Positions 11,940 through 23,483 of a stretch of 64,000 nt of DNA are shown here, in pieces; position 1 is the stretch's first letter, and the number at the start of each line of letters is the position of its first letter. Origin of the DNA: Przewalskia tangutica. Taxonomy: Eukaryota > Streptophyta > Magnoliopsida > Solanales > Solanaceae. The notes under the pieces are model-generated. The model saw nothing but the letters and a program-made list of their open reading frames with translations, was not told where the DNA came from and made no database searches. The position numbers and the translations under genes are program-made. The stretch spans positions 11,976,501 to 12,040,500 of the forward strand of contig CM056734.1 in assembly GCA_029844215.1 (NCBI GenBank), given 5' to 3'.

Positions 11940-12197
11940 ATTTTTTTTTTTTTTTTATAAAAGTAACAAATAATACGAAATAGAAATTTAAGGATGGGTA
12001 GGGCAATTGGTGTGGGGTGGGGGTAAGAAAAAAAATCATTTTTTTTTATAAAAGTAACAAAAAATATGAAATAAAAATTTGAGGATGGGTAGGGCAACGG
12101 GGTGGGGTGAGGGTAGGGGGTAGGGCGGGGATAAGAAAAAATCCATGTTTTTTTAATAAAAGTAACAAAAAATATGAAATAGAAATTTGAGGATGGG
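11940..12197. repeat. Three-copy tandem repeat, about 91-108 bp period
   Basis: Units contain a T run, then ataaaagtaac, aaatag(or a)aaattt, then ggatggggt-type G-rich sequence. The ataaaagtaac word starts at 11957, 12048 and 12156. The G-rich part expands between units 2 and 3. The array ends exactly where a gypsy LTR begins (12200). Confidence 0.8.
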
Positions 12198-12199
12198 GT

Positions 12200-14152
12200 T
12201 GTTACACCCCGTAATTCCAGGGCAATGAAATGAGAACGTAAGTTAGGATATAAGGTTTGAATGTTGGAAGGAAAGTATATTTACATTTTCTATAAGCATA
12301 TTTTTTGGATGCAACAAATGTGACGACGAAATCAGCCCATTTTCTTCCAGTCAAGACGGAAGGCTGCAGCATCGCGATGCCATTCAGTAGGACCGCGGTG
12401 TCCTAACTTCTGAGAGGTTGTAGTACTTCCGGCACCGCAGTGCCATTCTGCAGGACCGCGGTGCCGAGGCGGAAAATTTCCAAGTCCGAGATATTTTGTG
12501 ACAAGTGAACAAGTGGGGTTCACGGGTCCCCCTCCACTTGTGCTACAACCACCTATTATATACAAGTGTAGCAAGACTTGATAACACAAATATCTTCTCA
12601 TCCAAACTCTCTTCTCTCTCTTCTTCTCTTGCAAATTTCGAAAATCCCATAGCCAAGAAAGAACAAGATTAAGTTATTTTTCCAAGATTAAGAACCTTAC
12701 CCAAGTTCTAAGCCAAGTTAACATACCAAAAACAGTGGTCACGGTTTTGGATAAAAAACTGTCTTGAAACCCTAAGATTGGAAATGAACTTTTTGGAATA
12801 GAAATAAGAAAGCAAGATGGATACAAGCTTGTAGAGGATTCATGTGTTGTTGTAACTTGAAGAAGTGGAGCAAAAAGAAAACTGTGAGCCGAAACTTGTG
12901 GACTGTTTTGAGCTAAAGATAAGGTAAGATTTATTCCTTTTTATTGTATAAATGGATTTAAATGATGTTATAGTTAAGGGATGAACTTGTGTTAAGTGAA
13001 ATGGAGAATAAGAAGTGCATGTGACATTGGCATGTTAGCCGATTCTGGACAGTTTTCACGTTGTTGGATTCGTTGGTTATTGTTGTTGTTATCTTCACTT
13101 ATTACATGTTAGATTGAAGTAAATCTTGATATTAAAAGATGAAATGATTTATATTAAAGTGTTGAAACTTGAATTGGATAATAAGGAATTATGGAAAGGG
13201 TTATGGTATTGGTTGTTGGCCGAGAACTGCATGAAACTGTGAGATGTTGTGTGTTGTTGTATGGGCTGTTTTGTGGGGTTATAATGCTGAAAATTCAGTT
13301 ATAATTATGCATGTTTAAATGTGGTAATTGCTAACGTATGTCCTAAAAGAATAAGGGTATAAAAAGGTGTAGAAATGCTTCACATTTAACCCTCGTTGTG
13401 TTGGATTATAGACTGTTTTTAGTAGACTATTATATATGGATTAAGAGGCTGGATTAACATAAAAAGTAGGTGTGTGAATCACCTTGGTTGTTGTTTTAGT
13501 TGTGTACTTAATTGGTACTTGGTTATTGATGTTATTGGTCTTATTTATAAGGTGGAAACATATGTATAAGTAGGGGAAGTGCTGTCCGAAATTGTATATG
13601 AAAGAAGAGTCATTATGTGGTATAGTGTATACTAGTATCATAAAGTTGATACACGTGTTATTGTTATTATAGGTTGAAGTACTACTTGAGACGTATTCTA
13701 GTTGTCAAGTTGGTATAGCCTATAAGGTATGTGAAACTATTTTTTCTTCTTTTGGCAAGATTTATATGAAGTAAGTGTACGACGGACGTACAAAATTCTT
13801 TTGGGTCCTAATCCTTAATGAAAGATGTGATAGTGTCTTGGTGTTTTCTAAAATAAAAGATGTGATAGTGCTTTGGTTTTTCTAAAATGAAAGGTCATTT
13901 TAAAGATTTTATGGAAAGTCGAAAGATGATTTAAAATTGCGCATGGTTGCTCATGATAACTTGCAAGTGTTATTATTCCATGTTTACCGCGTCCCAGAAA
14001 GAGGTCGGGCAGTATACCCTAAGTGTTATTATTTCATGTTTATCGCGTCCCAGAAAGAGGTCAGGCAGTATACTCTATGTGTTTACACCGCGTCCCAGAA
14101 AGGGTCGGGCAATATATGTGTTTACACCGCGTCCCAGAAAGGGTCGGGCAGT
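12200..14152 (+). mobile_element. Truncated gypsy-type LTR
   Basis: It begins TGTTACACCCCGTAATTCC, a common start of long gypsy (chromovirus-like) LTRs in plants. It carries four GC near-palindromes (12369-12465) and a leader-like region with aaggtaagatttattcc (about 12921). It is cut at 14152 by the LARD element, so the 3' end is missing. No coding region is attached. Confidence 0.6.
13985..14152 (+). repeat. Tandem repeat in gypsy LTR (CGCGTCCCAGAAAG units)
   Basis: Four copies of a unit beginning CGCGTCCCAGAAAG and followed by GGTCGGGCA or similar, starting near 13988, 14044, 14089 and 14128. Spacing shrinks from about 57 to 40 bp. The last copy is cut by the LARD insertion. Confidence 0.85.
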
Positions 14153-15607
14153 TGATGCACGATTTATGCACACACTAACGCAAGTGCACGTGTCGTGACA
14201 AGTAATATAGTCTAGGTAAGATCGAATATCGTCCTCAGAGACTGGTTTTCAAGTACCGATTATCTATCCTTTAGTTTCTATTTGGTTAACGTTAATTGAG
14301 TTGGAATTCTAAACTAATAATGCATGAAATAAACTAATTATGAAAATAATTTGATTTAAATCAGTTATGATGGAGAATTAGGGCTTCCAAGATCATTAAC
14401 TATCCACTCTATTCAATCCTTAATACAATTAGACTAACTTCTTCCTCTACGTTAAGATAACAGGTTAACTAGACCGTTTTATACTCCTGTTAAGGTAATA
14501 TAAACACTCAACCCCAATTGAGAACCCTTCTACCTTTCGGTGACAAGATTGACTACAAAGGAGGATTAAGAGCAATAACCTATTAAGCTACACAAGTATC
14601 GGGGTACTTTCGTCCACGATTTAAACCTATGTTTATTCAACAATAGCATATTCACAATCTCCCCTTTCGGATTTCGATTAGAACTCATATAAGTGATGAT
14701 AACTAGTGATCAGTTAATTATCAAGCAATCAAAACAACTATTGAATAAATCTTAAACAAGTGAAGAAGAAACCAAACTAATATATTAATTCATGAATTGA
14801 GTTTCAAGTGAATCACAAGGAAATCCCTAATAAAGTAATTAGCTTCTAGTCATAGTCACGCTAAGAACTAACATAATCTCCATACATGAACTGAAATAAA
14901 CAAAGCAAAAGAAAGAAAAGAAAAATACTCAAGAACAAGTCTTCAAGCCTTCTAGCATCCAAAGATTGTGTTGTGGAATATTTACAAGATGAAATTTGTC
15001 AAGTGTGGGATGAAATGGAGAATGGAGAATGGAATGGAAATGAATTCTTCTAACTAGAGACTATTTATAGCCCAAGAATCCTTTAGGTAAAAGGTTAGGG
15101 ATTATGTAGGTAGGAAAAGTTATGGAATCCTTTAGGTAAAGGGTTAAGGAAAAGTTGTGGAATCCTTTAGGTAAAGGGTTAAGGATTATGTAGGTAGGAA
15201 AAGCTATCCCTTTTGGACCCTGAAAAAACGTCAAATTTGGCCCAAAACTCAGAAATCCCGTGTCGGCGTCGTAGCCCTGCAGTCAAATCATCTTTCTGAA
15301 CATTCAGCGCCGCGGCGCCTGAGGCGTTTTTCTGGCGAATTTTCGTTTCGTCGTCCCTTTTTCGTCCGGTCTTCGTCTGATTTCTTCTATACTTCCCGGG
15401 ACTTCTTAGGCTTCATTTCTTGGCCCTTTTAGTGTGCAATTCCATCTCATTTATGCTCATTTCATCTCGTTTTCGCCATTTCTCCATTTCTAACCGCTTT
15501 GACACAAAAGAAAGGAAAACGACCCTAATACTATACTAAACATAAATGAAATGAGTAAAATACTAACTAAAAATGACTCAAAAGGTGTATATAAAATACA
15601 CCGATCA
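14153..15607 (-). repeat. 3' LTR of the LARD
   Basis: A 1455-bp LTR, TGATGCAC at the left edge and CCGATCA at the right edge on the plus strand. It is longer than the solo copy at 34324-35561 (1238 bp), partly because of a short tandem array, aatcctttaggtaaa, at 15077, 15126 and 15161. It contains a perfect 12-bp palindrome GCGCCGCGGCGC at 15307-15318. Confidence 0.85.
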
Positions 15608-17289
15608 AATACCCTCAAACTTAAACTTTGCTCGTCCTCGAGTAAAGCATAAAACAAAAATAAAACAAAAATAAAACAAAATGATCAAAGACTCAAAGAG
15701 ATGGATCAAGTTGTTTTAATATTGCTTCTTCAAAATCATGGATGAAAGATGAGATAATATGTTAGAACATATATAGCGTGAATAATCAGCAATTTAGAAT
15801 TTCAAGTTAGATATTTCGCAAATTCACTTAGATCATGTTCAATAGAAATACAAACACCTAACCTATGCATGTCAATTTTATTCCATTTTTCTCAAATGCT
15901 ATAGACATGTTTACTTGCTATTTTCCACTAATCATAGACATACATATTAAAGATCATCAGGACTTTCAAGGGTTGTAAGGTAGGCTTAGGTGGGGGTAGA
16001 TAAAAATAGGCATTTAGGCTCAATTACGTACCATAAGTACTTTTCATTCAAGCTCTTTTTCCTTCTTTTTGATTTCCTTTGTTAGTTTCGTACCTACTTT
16101 CTCCCCTCTTTTATTTTGAGAGAATGATACGTATTATAAATAATAGGCACCCCCAAACTTAGACTTTTGCATATTTTTCATTGAGGTGCATCAAATTTGT
16201 TCACTCTTTTTTTGTCTCTTTTTCACGCTTTTCATCTCAATACTTTTTCATTATTACTTATGGCACAACAAAAGAATCATAGGGTGTCAAAGAAAGATAT
16301 TTATTTTAGGCTCAAATGGGCTGACTAGTGATACATTTTATGTCAGGGTAGGTAATGAATGGTCAGAAGGGCAATCAAAAAAATGCATTAATCATCTCCC
16401 TAAAAATGTACGTCTTAACTATTTCGCCTCAAATAACAAGCAAACATATTTTTTAGACATTTTTCAACCGTTCTTTCCATAATTGACACACATAAGCGAA
16501 GCACAAATATTCTAAATAATTAGATGTCAGGAATGTTTGGCATATCTAACTTAAGCACACAGATTGTCGCTTTTAATTCCATTACATTATCAATTTTATC
16601 CACTCAATATCTTTAGCAACTACAACATGGATGATCCAAAAAAAATATGACTCAAAAACACATAAAAACAACACAAAGACAAATAAAAAAGACTCAAAAA
16701 CAAGACGATAAAACAAAATAAGACACCCCCAAACTTAATCGACCCATTGTCCCCAATGTGTGACGACTAAAAATAGGGACAACTTACTGACACAACACAG
16801 CGGTCATAATGGAGGTGTGGGAGGAAAAATTCTGGAATTTGCACGGAATCTGGGTTTCTGAACCTTCGGCGCCACGGCCCTGAGATTCGGCGCCGTGACG
16901 CCCTAAGTACTGTGGCTCTCTGAAGTTCCGGCGCCACGACGCTGATTCTGGGCGCCGCGGCGCTGACGACGGCTTTTCCTTCTTTTTTTTCCAGCGTTTT
17001 CGCTCTTTTTTTTGTTCGGGGTCTGCTCCTAGTCCACCTGTCATCCAACAACACAAAACAAGAACCCAAGACTGTGAGACTGTTCAAGACAAAATAAAAC
17101 AAACTAAAGACAAAAATTAAACTAACATAATTACAAACATTGGGTTGCCTCCCAACAAGCGATGTCTTTAACGTCTTTTAGCCGGACACAGTTAACCTTT
17201 ACGAGTGCCCATTGGATCCTTCTGCGAACTGCTTGTAATCCGCATAGTTATTGTTGCAGGTCTCACTTTTCCTACAACACTCTTTTCAA

Positions 17290-17766
17290 CTAAGGCTTCA
17301 GATATACGATTATCCCCCAAGTACACAAGACATGCTTGTCTTCTAGGCTCTTTATAATGTAGAGATCAGTGAGATTCCATACATCTCTCAACTCTAGGGG
17401 GTGCCCTTGATGGTATGGACTTCCTATTTGGGGATCAACAGTGACCGTTGGTGGTATTTCTTTTGCAATAGGTATAAGAAAAAGTATTTCCAAAGAATCC
17501 AAAAAGATGAATAATTGGATCTCAGTAATCTTTTCCTTTTCTACACCAACTATCTCGCCAGATTCCTCAATAGCTGGGTGTGGTTCAGACTCCTCAATTT
17601 TCTTACCACCTCCCATAATGATGTCGCTAGGCAGATTTGCTTGAGGTGTATTGCTCATCTTATCCATCAGTTGCCCTATGTGGGTCTCTAAATTTTTGAG
17701 GGACTCCCTTGTCTTAGCCATAAACTGAGTCTGACACCTGCTGAGCCTGAGTATGCCTGCCTGCAA
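17290..17766 (-). pseudogene. Gag remnant inside the LARD
   Basis: A 158-residue open frame. Its N-terminal third includes KNLETHIGQLMDKMSN and TPQANLPSDI, which resembles the conserved NLE.QVGQ...RPQG.LPS region near the end of gag in many plant gypsy (Athila/Tat-type) elements. The remaining two thirds show no familiar domain. There is no zinc knuckle. In autonomous relatives gag packages the element's RNA; this fragment is too short to do so. Confidence 0.55.
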
Positions 17767-17989
17767 CTCATCTAGATCTTCCTCTAGAACCTGTGGGTTA
17801 AGCTGATGTTAATGACTTCACTGTCTCTGATAGTAGTAGTTCATGTGTCCTGATTTTTTTTTTCAAATTTAACCTGCAAAAATAAGAAAACAACAAAAGG
17901 TGATAAAAAGATGCTCGCAGAACAAGTTAGAAACTGGAGCAACCAAATTAGAAACAAGAATAGATAAATCGATATTGAAAGTACGCCAA

Positions 17990-18007
17990 TCCCCGGCAAC
18001 GGCGCCA
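17990..18007 (-). promoter_or_regulatory. tRNA-Asp primer-binding site
   Basis: The plus strand reads TCCCCGGCAACGGCGCCA, which is the 3' end of plant tRNA-Asp including CCA. The minus strand is therefore complementary to that tRNA and would prime reverse transcription. It sits 6 bp inside the LTR edge at 18014. Confidence 0.88.
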
Positions 18008-18013
18008 AAAACT

Positions 18014-18366
18014 TGATGCGCGATTTATGTACACACTAACGCAAGTGCACGTGTCGTGACAAGTAATATAGTCTATGTAAGACCGAATATCGTCCTCAGA
18101 GACTGGTTTTCAAGTACCGATTATCTATCTTTTAGTTTCTATTTGGTTAACATTAATTGAGTTGAAATTCTAAACTAATAATGCAGGAAATAAACTAATT
18201 ATGAAAATACTTTGATTTAAATCAGTTATGATGGAGAATTAGGGCTTCCAAGATCATCAACTATCCACTATATTTCATCCTTAATACAATTAGACTAACT
18301 TCTTCTTCTACGTTAAGATAGCAGGTTAATTAGACCGTTTTATACTCCTGTTAAGGTAATATAAAC
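18014..18366 (-). repeat. 5' LTR of the LARD, truncated
   Basis: It starts TGATGCGCG and stays collinear with 14153-14506 until the word gtaatataaac, after which copia gag sequence begins abruptly. About 1.1 kb of this LTR is missing. Confidence 0.85.
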
Positions 18367-21300
18367 AGGAGAAACCTGCGAAGTTCACCGGTGCCAACTT
18401 TAAAGGATGACAACAAAGAATGTTCTTTTGGCTTACCACCCTTGGTTTGCTAAAGTTCACGGTGAGGACCTCGTGCCTACACGACATGCCCGACAACCGA
18501 TTCATGGTTCACGAGGCTTGAAAACAGGCTGATTTTTTGTGCAAAGGCTACATTTTAAGTGCCTTAGAATATGACTTGTACAATGTCTACAGTGCAGTAG
18601 AGACTTCCAAATAACTATGGAGTGCACTTGAAAATAAGTACAAAACAGAAGATGTTTGCTTGGAGAAGTTTGTGGTTGCCAAATTCCTAGACTACAAAAT
18701 GGTTGATGGAAAAACCATTGGAACCCAAGTTCTAGAGCTTCAACTTATCTTCCATGACCTTATTGTTGAAGGGATGGTAGTGAATGAAGCATTCCAAGTT
18801 GCTGCAATGAATGAGAAGTTGTCGTCTTCGTGGAAAGATTTCAAGAATTATCTTAAGCACAAAAGAAAGGAAATGAAGTTGGAGGATCTTGTGATTCGTC
18901 TCAAGATCGAGGACGATAACAAAACCGTTGAGAAGAGGTATCGTAAGAGTTCACCAATTGAAGGGGCCAACATCGTTGAAGATGCTGCTCCGAAAATGAA
19001 CAAGAAAAGAAAGAGGCCTTCTGGAAAAGAGAAGGGTTCTAACAAGAAAAAGTTCAAGGGCAACTGCTTTAATTATGGAAAAGCTGGCCACAAAAGCCAA
19101 ATTATCGTCTCCCGAAAAAGGACAAGGGAAAATGACAAGCCAATATGGTGGAAATGAATGATGAAATGAATGATCTGTGTGCAATGCTGTCAGAGTGGAA
19201 TTTGGTTGGAAACCCAAATGAGTGGTGGCTTGATTCTGGTGTCACTCGACATGTTTGCGCTGCAAAAGAAATATTTGCAACCTATGCTCCCGCTGGACCC
19301 GAAGAGGTACTATTTATGGAAAATACTGCAACAACCAATGTTGAAGGATATGGAAAGATACTTCTGAAGATGACTTAGGCGAGTCGACTATCAACAATGT
19401 TACGCGCGTTCAACAATTGGAAGAATTTAGTTTCAATGACTACTCGTCGAAGCGAGTTTAAGTGCGTGTTGGTTAGTGAAAATTGTAATTAGTAAGAATG
19501 ATATGTTCATAGGAAAGGGTTACCTCGAGGGCCTTTTCAAACTCAATGTAATGGTTGTTGGCGATATTAATGAAAATTCAAATGCTTTACTTATTCGAGT
19601 CAAATGATTTATGGCGTGTTCGTTTAGGACATGTCAATTACAAAATCTTGCGAAAAATGATTAATTTAGAAGTATTGCCTAAATTCGAGTGTAACAAATC
19701 AAAATGTGAAATTTGTGTTGAATCTAAGTTTGTTAAACATCTATATAAGTCTATCGATAGGAATTCAAATCTTTTAGACTTAATTCACACAGATATATGT
19801 GATATGAAGTCAATACCATCTCGTGATGGGAAAAAGTATTTTATAACTTTCATTGTGATTGCACTCAAATCTTGTTATGTGTATTTGCTTAATAGTAAGG
19901 ATGAAACAATTAATGCATTTAAACAATACAATAACGAAGTGGAAAATCAATTGAATAAAAAGATCAAAATGATTAGAAGTGATAGGGGTGGAGGTACGAA
20001 TCTCTTTTTGCAGAGACATGTTTGGAATATGAAATTATTCATCAAACTACTGCCCCTTACACACCACAATCAAATGGAATTGCGGAAAGGAAAAACCGAA
20101 CATTAAAGGAAATGATGAATGTCTTACTAGTTAGTTTCGGTTTACCGCAGAGCTTGTGGGGGGAAGCTATCCTTACAGCTAATCGAATACTCAACAGAGT
20201 ACCCCACATCAAAACACAATCTATTTCATATGATCTATGAAAAGGAAGAAAACCCAACTTGAAATATTTCAAAGTGTGAGGGTGTTTAGCGAAGGTCCAA
20301 GTTCCTTTGCCCAAAAGGGTAAAAATCAGATCGAAAACTGTGGATTGTGTTTTTATTGGCTATGCTACAAACATCAAAACTTATCGGTTTTTGGTTCACA
20401 AATCGGACAATCCTGAAATTCATGTTAATACGGTAATTGAATCAGATAATGCTGAATTCTTTGAAAACATCTATCCGTATAAAACTGAGTGTGAGTCGTC
20501 AAGTGAAAGATCTAAACGACCGCGGGAAGAACCAAAAGAAAGTATACCAAGCAAAGAGGATCCAAAGCGTAGCAAACGTCAAAAGACATCTACTTCCTCT
20601 GGACCAGATTTTGTAGCATTCTTGCTTGAAAATGAGCCTCAAACATTTAAAGCAGCAATGTCATCTTCTGATTCAACATTTTAAAAAGAAGCAGTCAATA
20701 GTGAGATTGAATCAATTTTAAACAACCATACATGGGATTAGTTGATCTTCCTCCTGAAAATAAACCTTTAGGATCAAAATGGATTTTTAAAAGGAAAATG
20801 AAAGCTGATGGCACTATTGACAAATATAAGGCAATACTTGTGGTCAAAAGTTATAGACAAAAAGAAGGTCTTGATTACTTTGACACATAATCGCCGGTAA
20901 CAAAAATAACATCTATTCGGGTGTTAGTGGCACTGACGGCCGTATATGATCTTGAAATCCATCAAATGGATGTCAAGACAGCTTTCTTAAATGGAGAATT
21001 GGATGAAGAAATTTACATGGAACAACCTGAGGGTTTTGTGGTTCCTGGTAAAGAAAGAAAAGTGTGCAGACTTGTTAAGTCACTTTATGGACTTAAACAA
21101 GCACCCAAACAATAGCATGCGAAATTTGATCAAACAATGTTGGTAAATGGATTTAAGATTATTGAGTGTGACAAATGTGTTTACATTAAAAATACTCTAA
21201 ATCATGAAGTCATTGTTTGCTTGTATGTTGATGACATGTTGATAATGAGTAAAGATATTGTCGATGTAAATGCTACGAAGCGTATGCTCGCTAGCAAATT

Positions 21301-22190
21301 TGACATGAAAGACTTATGGGTTGCTGATTTGATCTTAGGAATTATGATCCATAAAACTCCACAAAGTCTAGCATTATCAGAGTCACATTATATTGAAAAA
21401 ATACTTGACAAGTTCAAGAATTTAAATTTCAATGTTGCAAAGACTCCAATTGATGTAAGTTTTGCACTTCAAAAGAATGAAGGTGAAAGTGACTCACAAT
21501 TGGACTTTGCACGAGTTTTGGGAAGTTTGATGTATATTATGAATTGTACACGACCAAATATAGCATGTGCTATAAGCAAACTGAGTCGATTCACGAGTAA
21601 TCTCAATCAAACTCATTGGATGGCAATGAAACGAGTCTTGAGATATTTACAACACCCCAAAACTATGCTTTGTATAATAATAAATATCCCGCAGTACTTG
21701 AGGGATATAGTGATGCAAATTGGATCACCGGATCGTTTGAAGTTAAATCCACGAGTGAATATCTTTTCACCGTTGGCGGAGGAGCAGTGTCTTGGAAATC
21801 ATCAAAACAGACATGTATCGCCCGCTCTACAATGGAATCAGAATTTATAGCTTTAGACAAGTAGGTGAAGAAAATTGAATGGCTCGGAATTTCTTAGAAG
21901 ATATTCCATTCGCCCAAACCTTTGGCTCATATATGTATACATTGTGATACCAGCAACAATAGGTAGGCGAGGCGTAATGTATAACGGAAAATCTCGTCAC
22001 ATACGACGGAGACACAATACCGTTAGACAACTCCTCTCTAGTGGCGTTATCACAATTGATTATGTAAAGTCAAGAGATAATGTGACAGATCCGCTTACAA
22101 AAGGCTTATCTAGAGAGGGAGTTAGTAGATCATCAATGGGAATGAGGTTAAGGCCAAGGACAAGTCATCATGGCGGTAACTCTACCTAGC
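18367..22190 (+). pseudogene. Ty1/copia gag-pol, degenerate
   Basis: Coding remains in copia order: gag starting inside the gene (EKPAKF..-like words at 18367), a longest gag frame 18660-19157, a zinc knuckle with lost cysteines (CFNYGKAGHKS, about 19058-19095), protease WWLDSG (about 19220), integrase with LGHVNYK, LIHTDICD, IRSDRGG and AERKNRTLKEM (19555-20240), reverse transcriptase with MDVKTAFLNGELDEE (from 20967), SLYGLKQAP and YVDDML (about 21222), RNase H with SDANWITGS (about 21710), and a C-terminal DPLTKGLS (about 22086). Stops at the protease end, in early RT and after SLYGLKQAP, plus frameshifts, mean it cannot make a polyprotein. The 5' LTR, primer site and gag start are missing; the 3' LTR is at 23484-25055. 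Confidence 0.9.
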
Positions 22191-22451
22191 AGACTGGAGA
22201 TCCCAAGAGCTAGGTTCAAGGAGATCAAACAAAGTTGTGACTGACAGTTCAACATTGTCAAATAACTCAATCCATTCTCGGATGAAGACAATGTTCAGAA
22301 ATAAGGATAAGACTTTATGGCTTGTTAATGAGTTAATAAAGTATTAAAGTTTTTTAATGGTTATCTAAATCTGGTGATGTATGACCAGATAATATGGCTA
22401 TAGGACCACATGTTTAGAAATCACCTATGTAAGTGTTAAGTGTAAGCCGCT

Positions 22452-23161
22452 AGTGCTGTTATCGGACCGGTCCGGTCCGGGTATCAGCTTACCGGAACCG
22501 GTTCGATAAGCTTACCGGTCCGGACCGGGACCGGACCGGTAAGGTTTCGGTCTGAACGAATCGGTCGGACGAAACCTTATCGGTCCGGTTCTCGGTCCGG
22601 ACCGGTAAGAATTTTCCGGGTCGGGCCATTTTTTTTGTTTAAATTGAATTTTCAATACTGAAATTGACATTCTCGGACGCGGTGCCACACAATTTTTACG
22701 TTGAAATCAATTGTACATCGCGAGATATTTAGATTTGAAAAGGGGAAAAACGTAACTATTTGGGGGAAAAGTGAAATTGAGGGGCAAGATGGACGTTTTT
22801 GGAGAAATCGGAGGAATCAAACTGCTTTAGCAGTTTGGCCGCCCCCGTATCGAAAAAATACGCGAAATCAATTTTTTTTTTAGGTAAAACGGACGTCCGA
22901 GCGCAAAGTTATGACCATATAAAGTTTGATCAATTTACAACTAATTAGAGCTGACAGGATGGGGCCGAAATTTGGTGAGGGTGGGGTGGGGGACGGGGTG
23001 GGGTGGGGACCGATTCTGGGTATTTTATCGGTTACGGCCCGGTTCCTTATCGGTCCGTATTTTTGATACTGTATCCGGACGGTTAAGGTTTCGCCCGGTT
23101 TGCCCCGCCATCGGCCCGCTTTCGATCCGGTTCGAGTATATCCGAACCACTAACAGCCTAT
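22452..23161. mobile_element. Non-autonomous hAT element rich in CCGGTCCGG words
   Basis: A 710-bp insertion in the copia 3' untranslated region. It is flanked by the perfect 8-bp direct repeat AAGCCGCT (22444-22451 and 23162-23169). The ends are roughly inverted (AGTGCTGTTATCGG against TAGGCTGTTAGTGG). Both subterminal zones (22462-22610 and 23010-23150) are dense in GGTCCGG/CCGGACC words, which in hAT elements are candidate transposase-binding sites. An 8-bp duplication is typical of hAT. A flanking T shared by both sides leaves a 9-bp reading possible. No transposase is encoded. Confidence 0.75.
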
Positions 23162-23483
23162 AAGCCGCTTTAAAGGGAATGACAAGAAGGCTCATTCTCT
23201 ATGCACTCACGAGACCGCATTTGTTCATGGTGAAACGAACACAACCGTGAGAACCATAAACTACCGAGGTTGATTGTGTGTCTTATGTTGTCTAGGTATA
23301 CAACAAAGTTCGACGGTTCAAAGATATCAAATCTACCGATTGATCGAGTATATCCGATATAAGTTCACTACGGAAAGTTCAAAGGGAAACCTACTTATCC
23401 AGATGCAGTCAATTCTCGCTTGTATATCACACTCGTCCGTACATTCTTTTATCTTATAGCCATTCCCCATTCATGTGGGGTAT

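Larger units (their letters stand above)
14153..18366 (-). mobile_element. LARD: large non-autonomous LTR retrotransposon
   Basis: Two directly repeated LTRs (14153-15607 complete, 18014-18366 partial) flank a 2.4-kb internal region. On the minus strand the order is 5' LTR, tRNA-Asp primer-binding site (17990-18007), a gag remnant (17290-17766), filler, a polypurine tract (reverse complement AAGTTTGAGGGTATT, about 15608-15622), then the 3' LTR. There is no protease, reverse transcriptase, RNase H or integrase. The tRNA-Asp primer and this polypurine tract suggest kinship with the Athila/Tat branch of gypsy elements. It would need proteins from an autonomous relative. It lies in the gypsy LTR that starts at 12200; its right side is broken against copia sequence at 18366/18367. 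Over the overlapping 353 bp I count about 16 LTR differences by eye. Confidence 0.82.

Noticed and set aside
13985..14152. CRISPR-like array
   Set aside because: Spacing varies, spacers resemble one another, and it lies in a plant LTR. It is a tandem repeat.
16767..17102. 111-residue minus-strand frame
   Set aside because: It lies in the LARD interior over a GC-palindrome cluster; no domain, and composition explains it.
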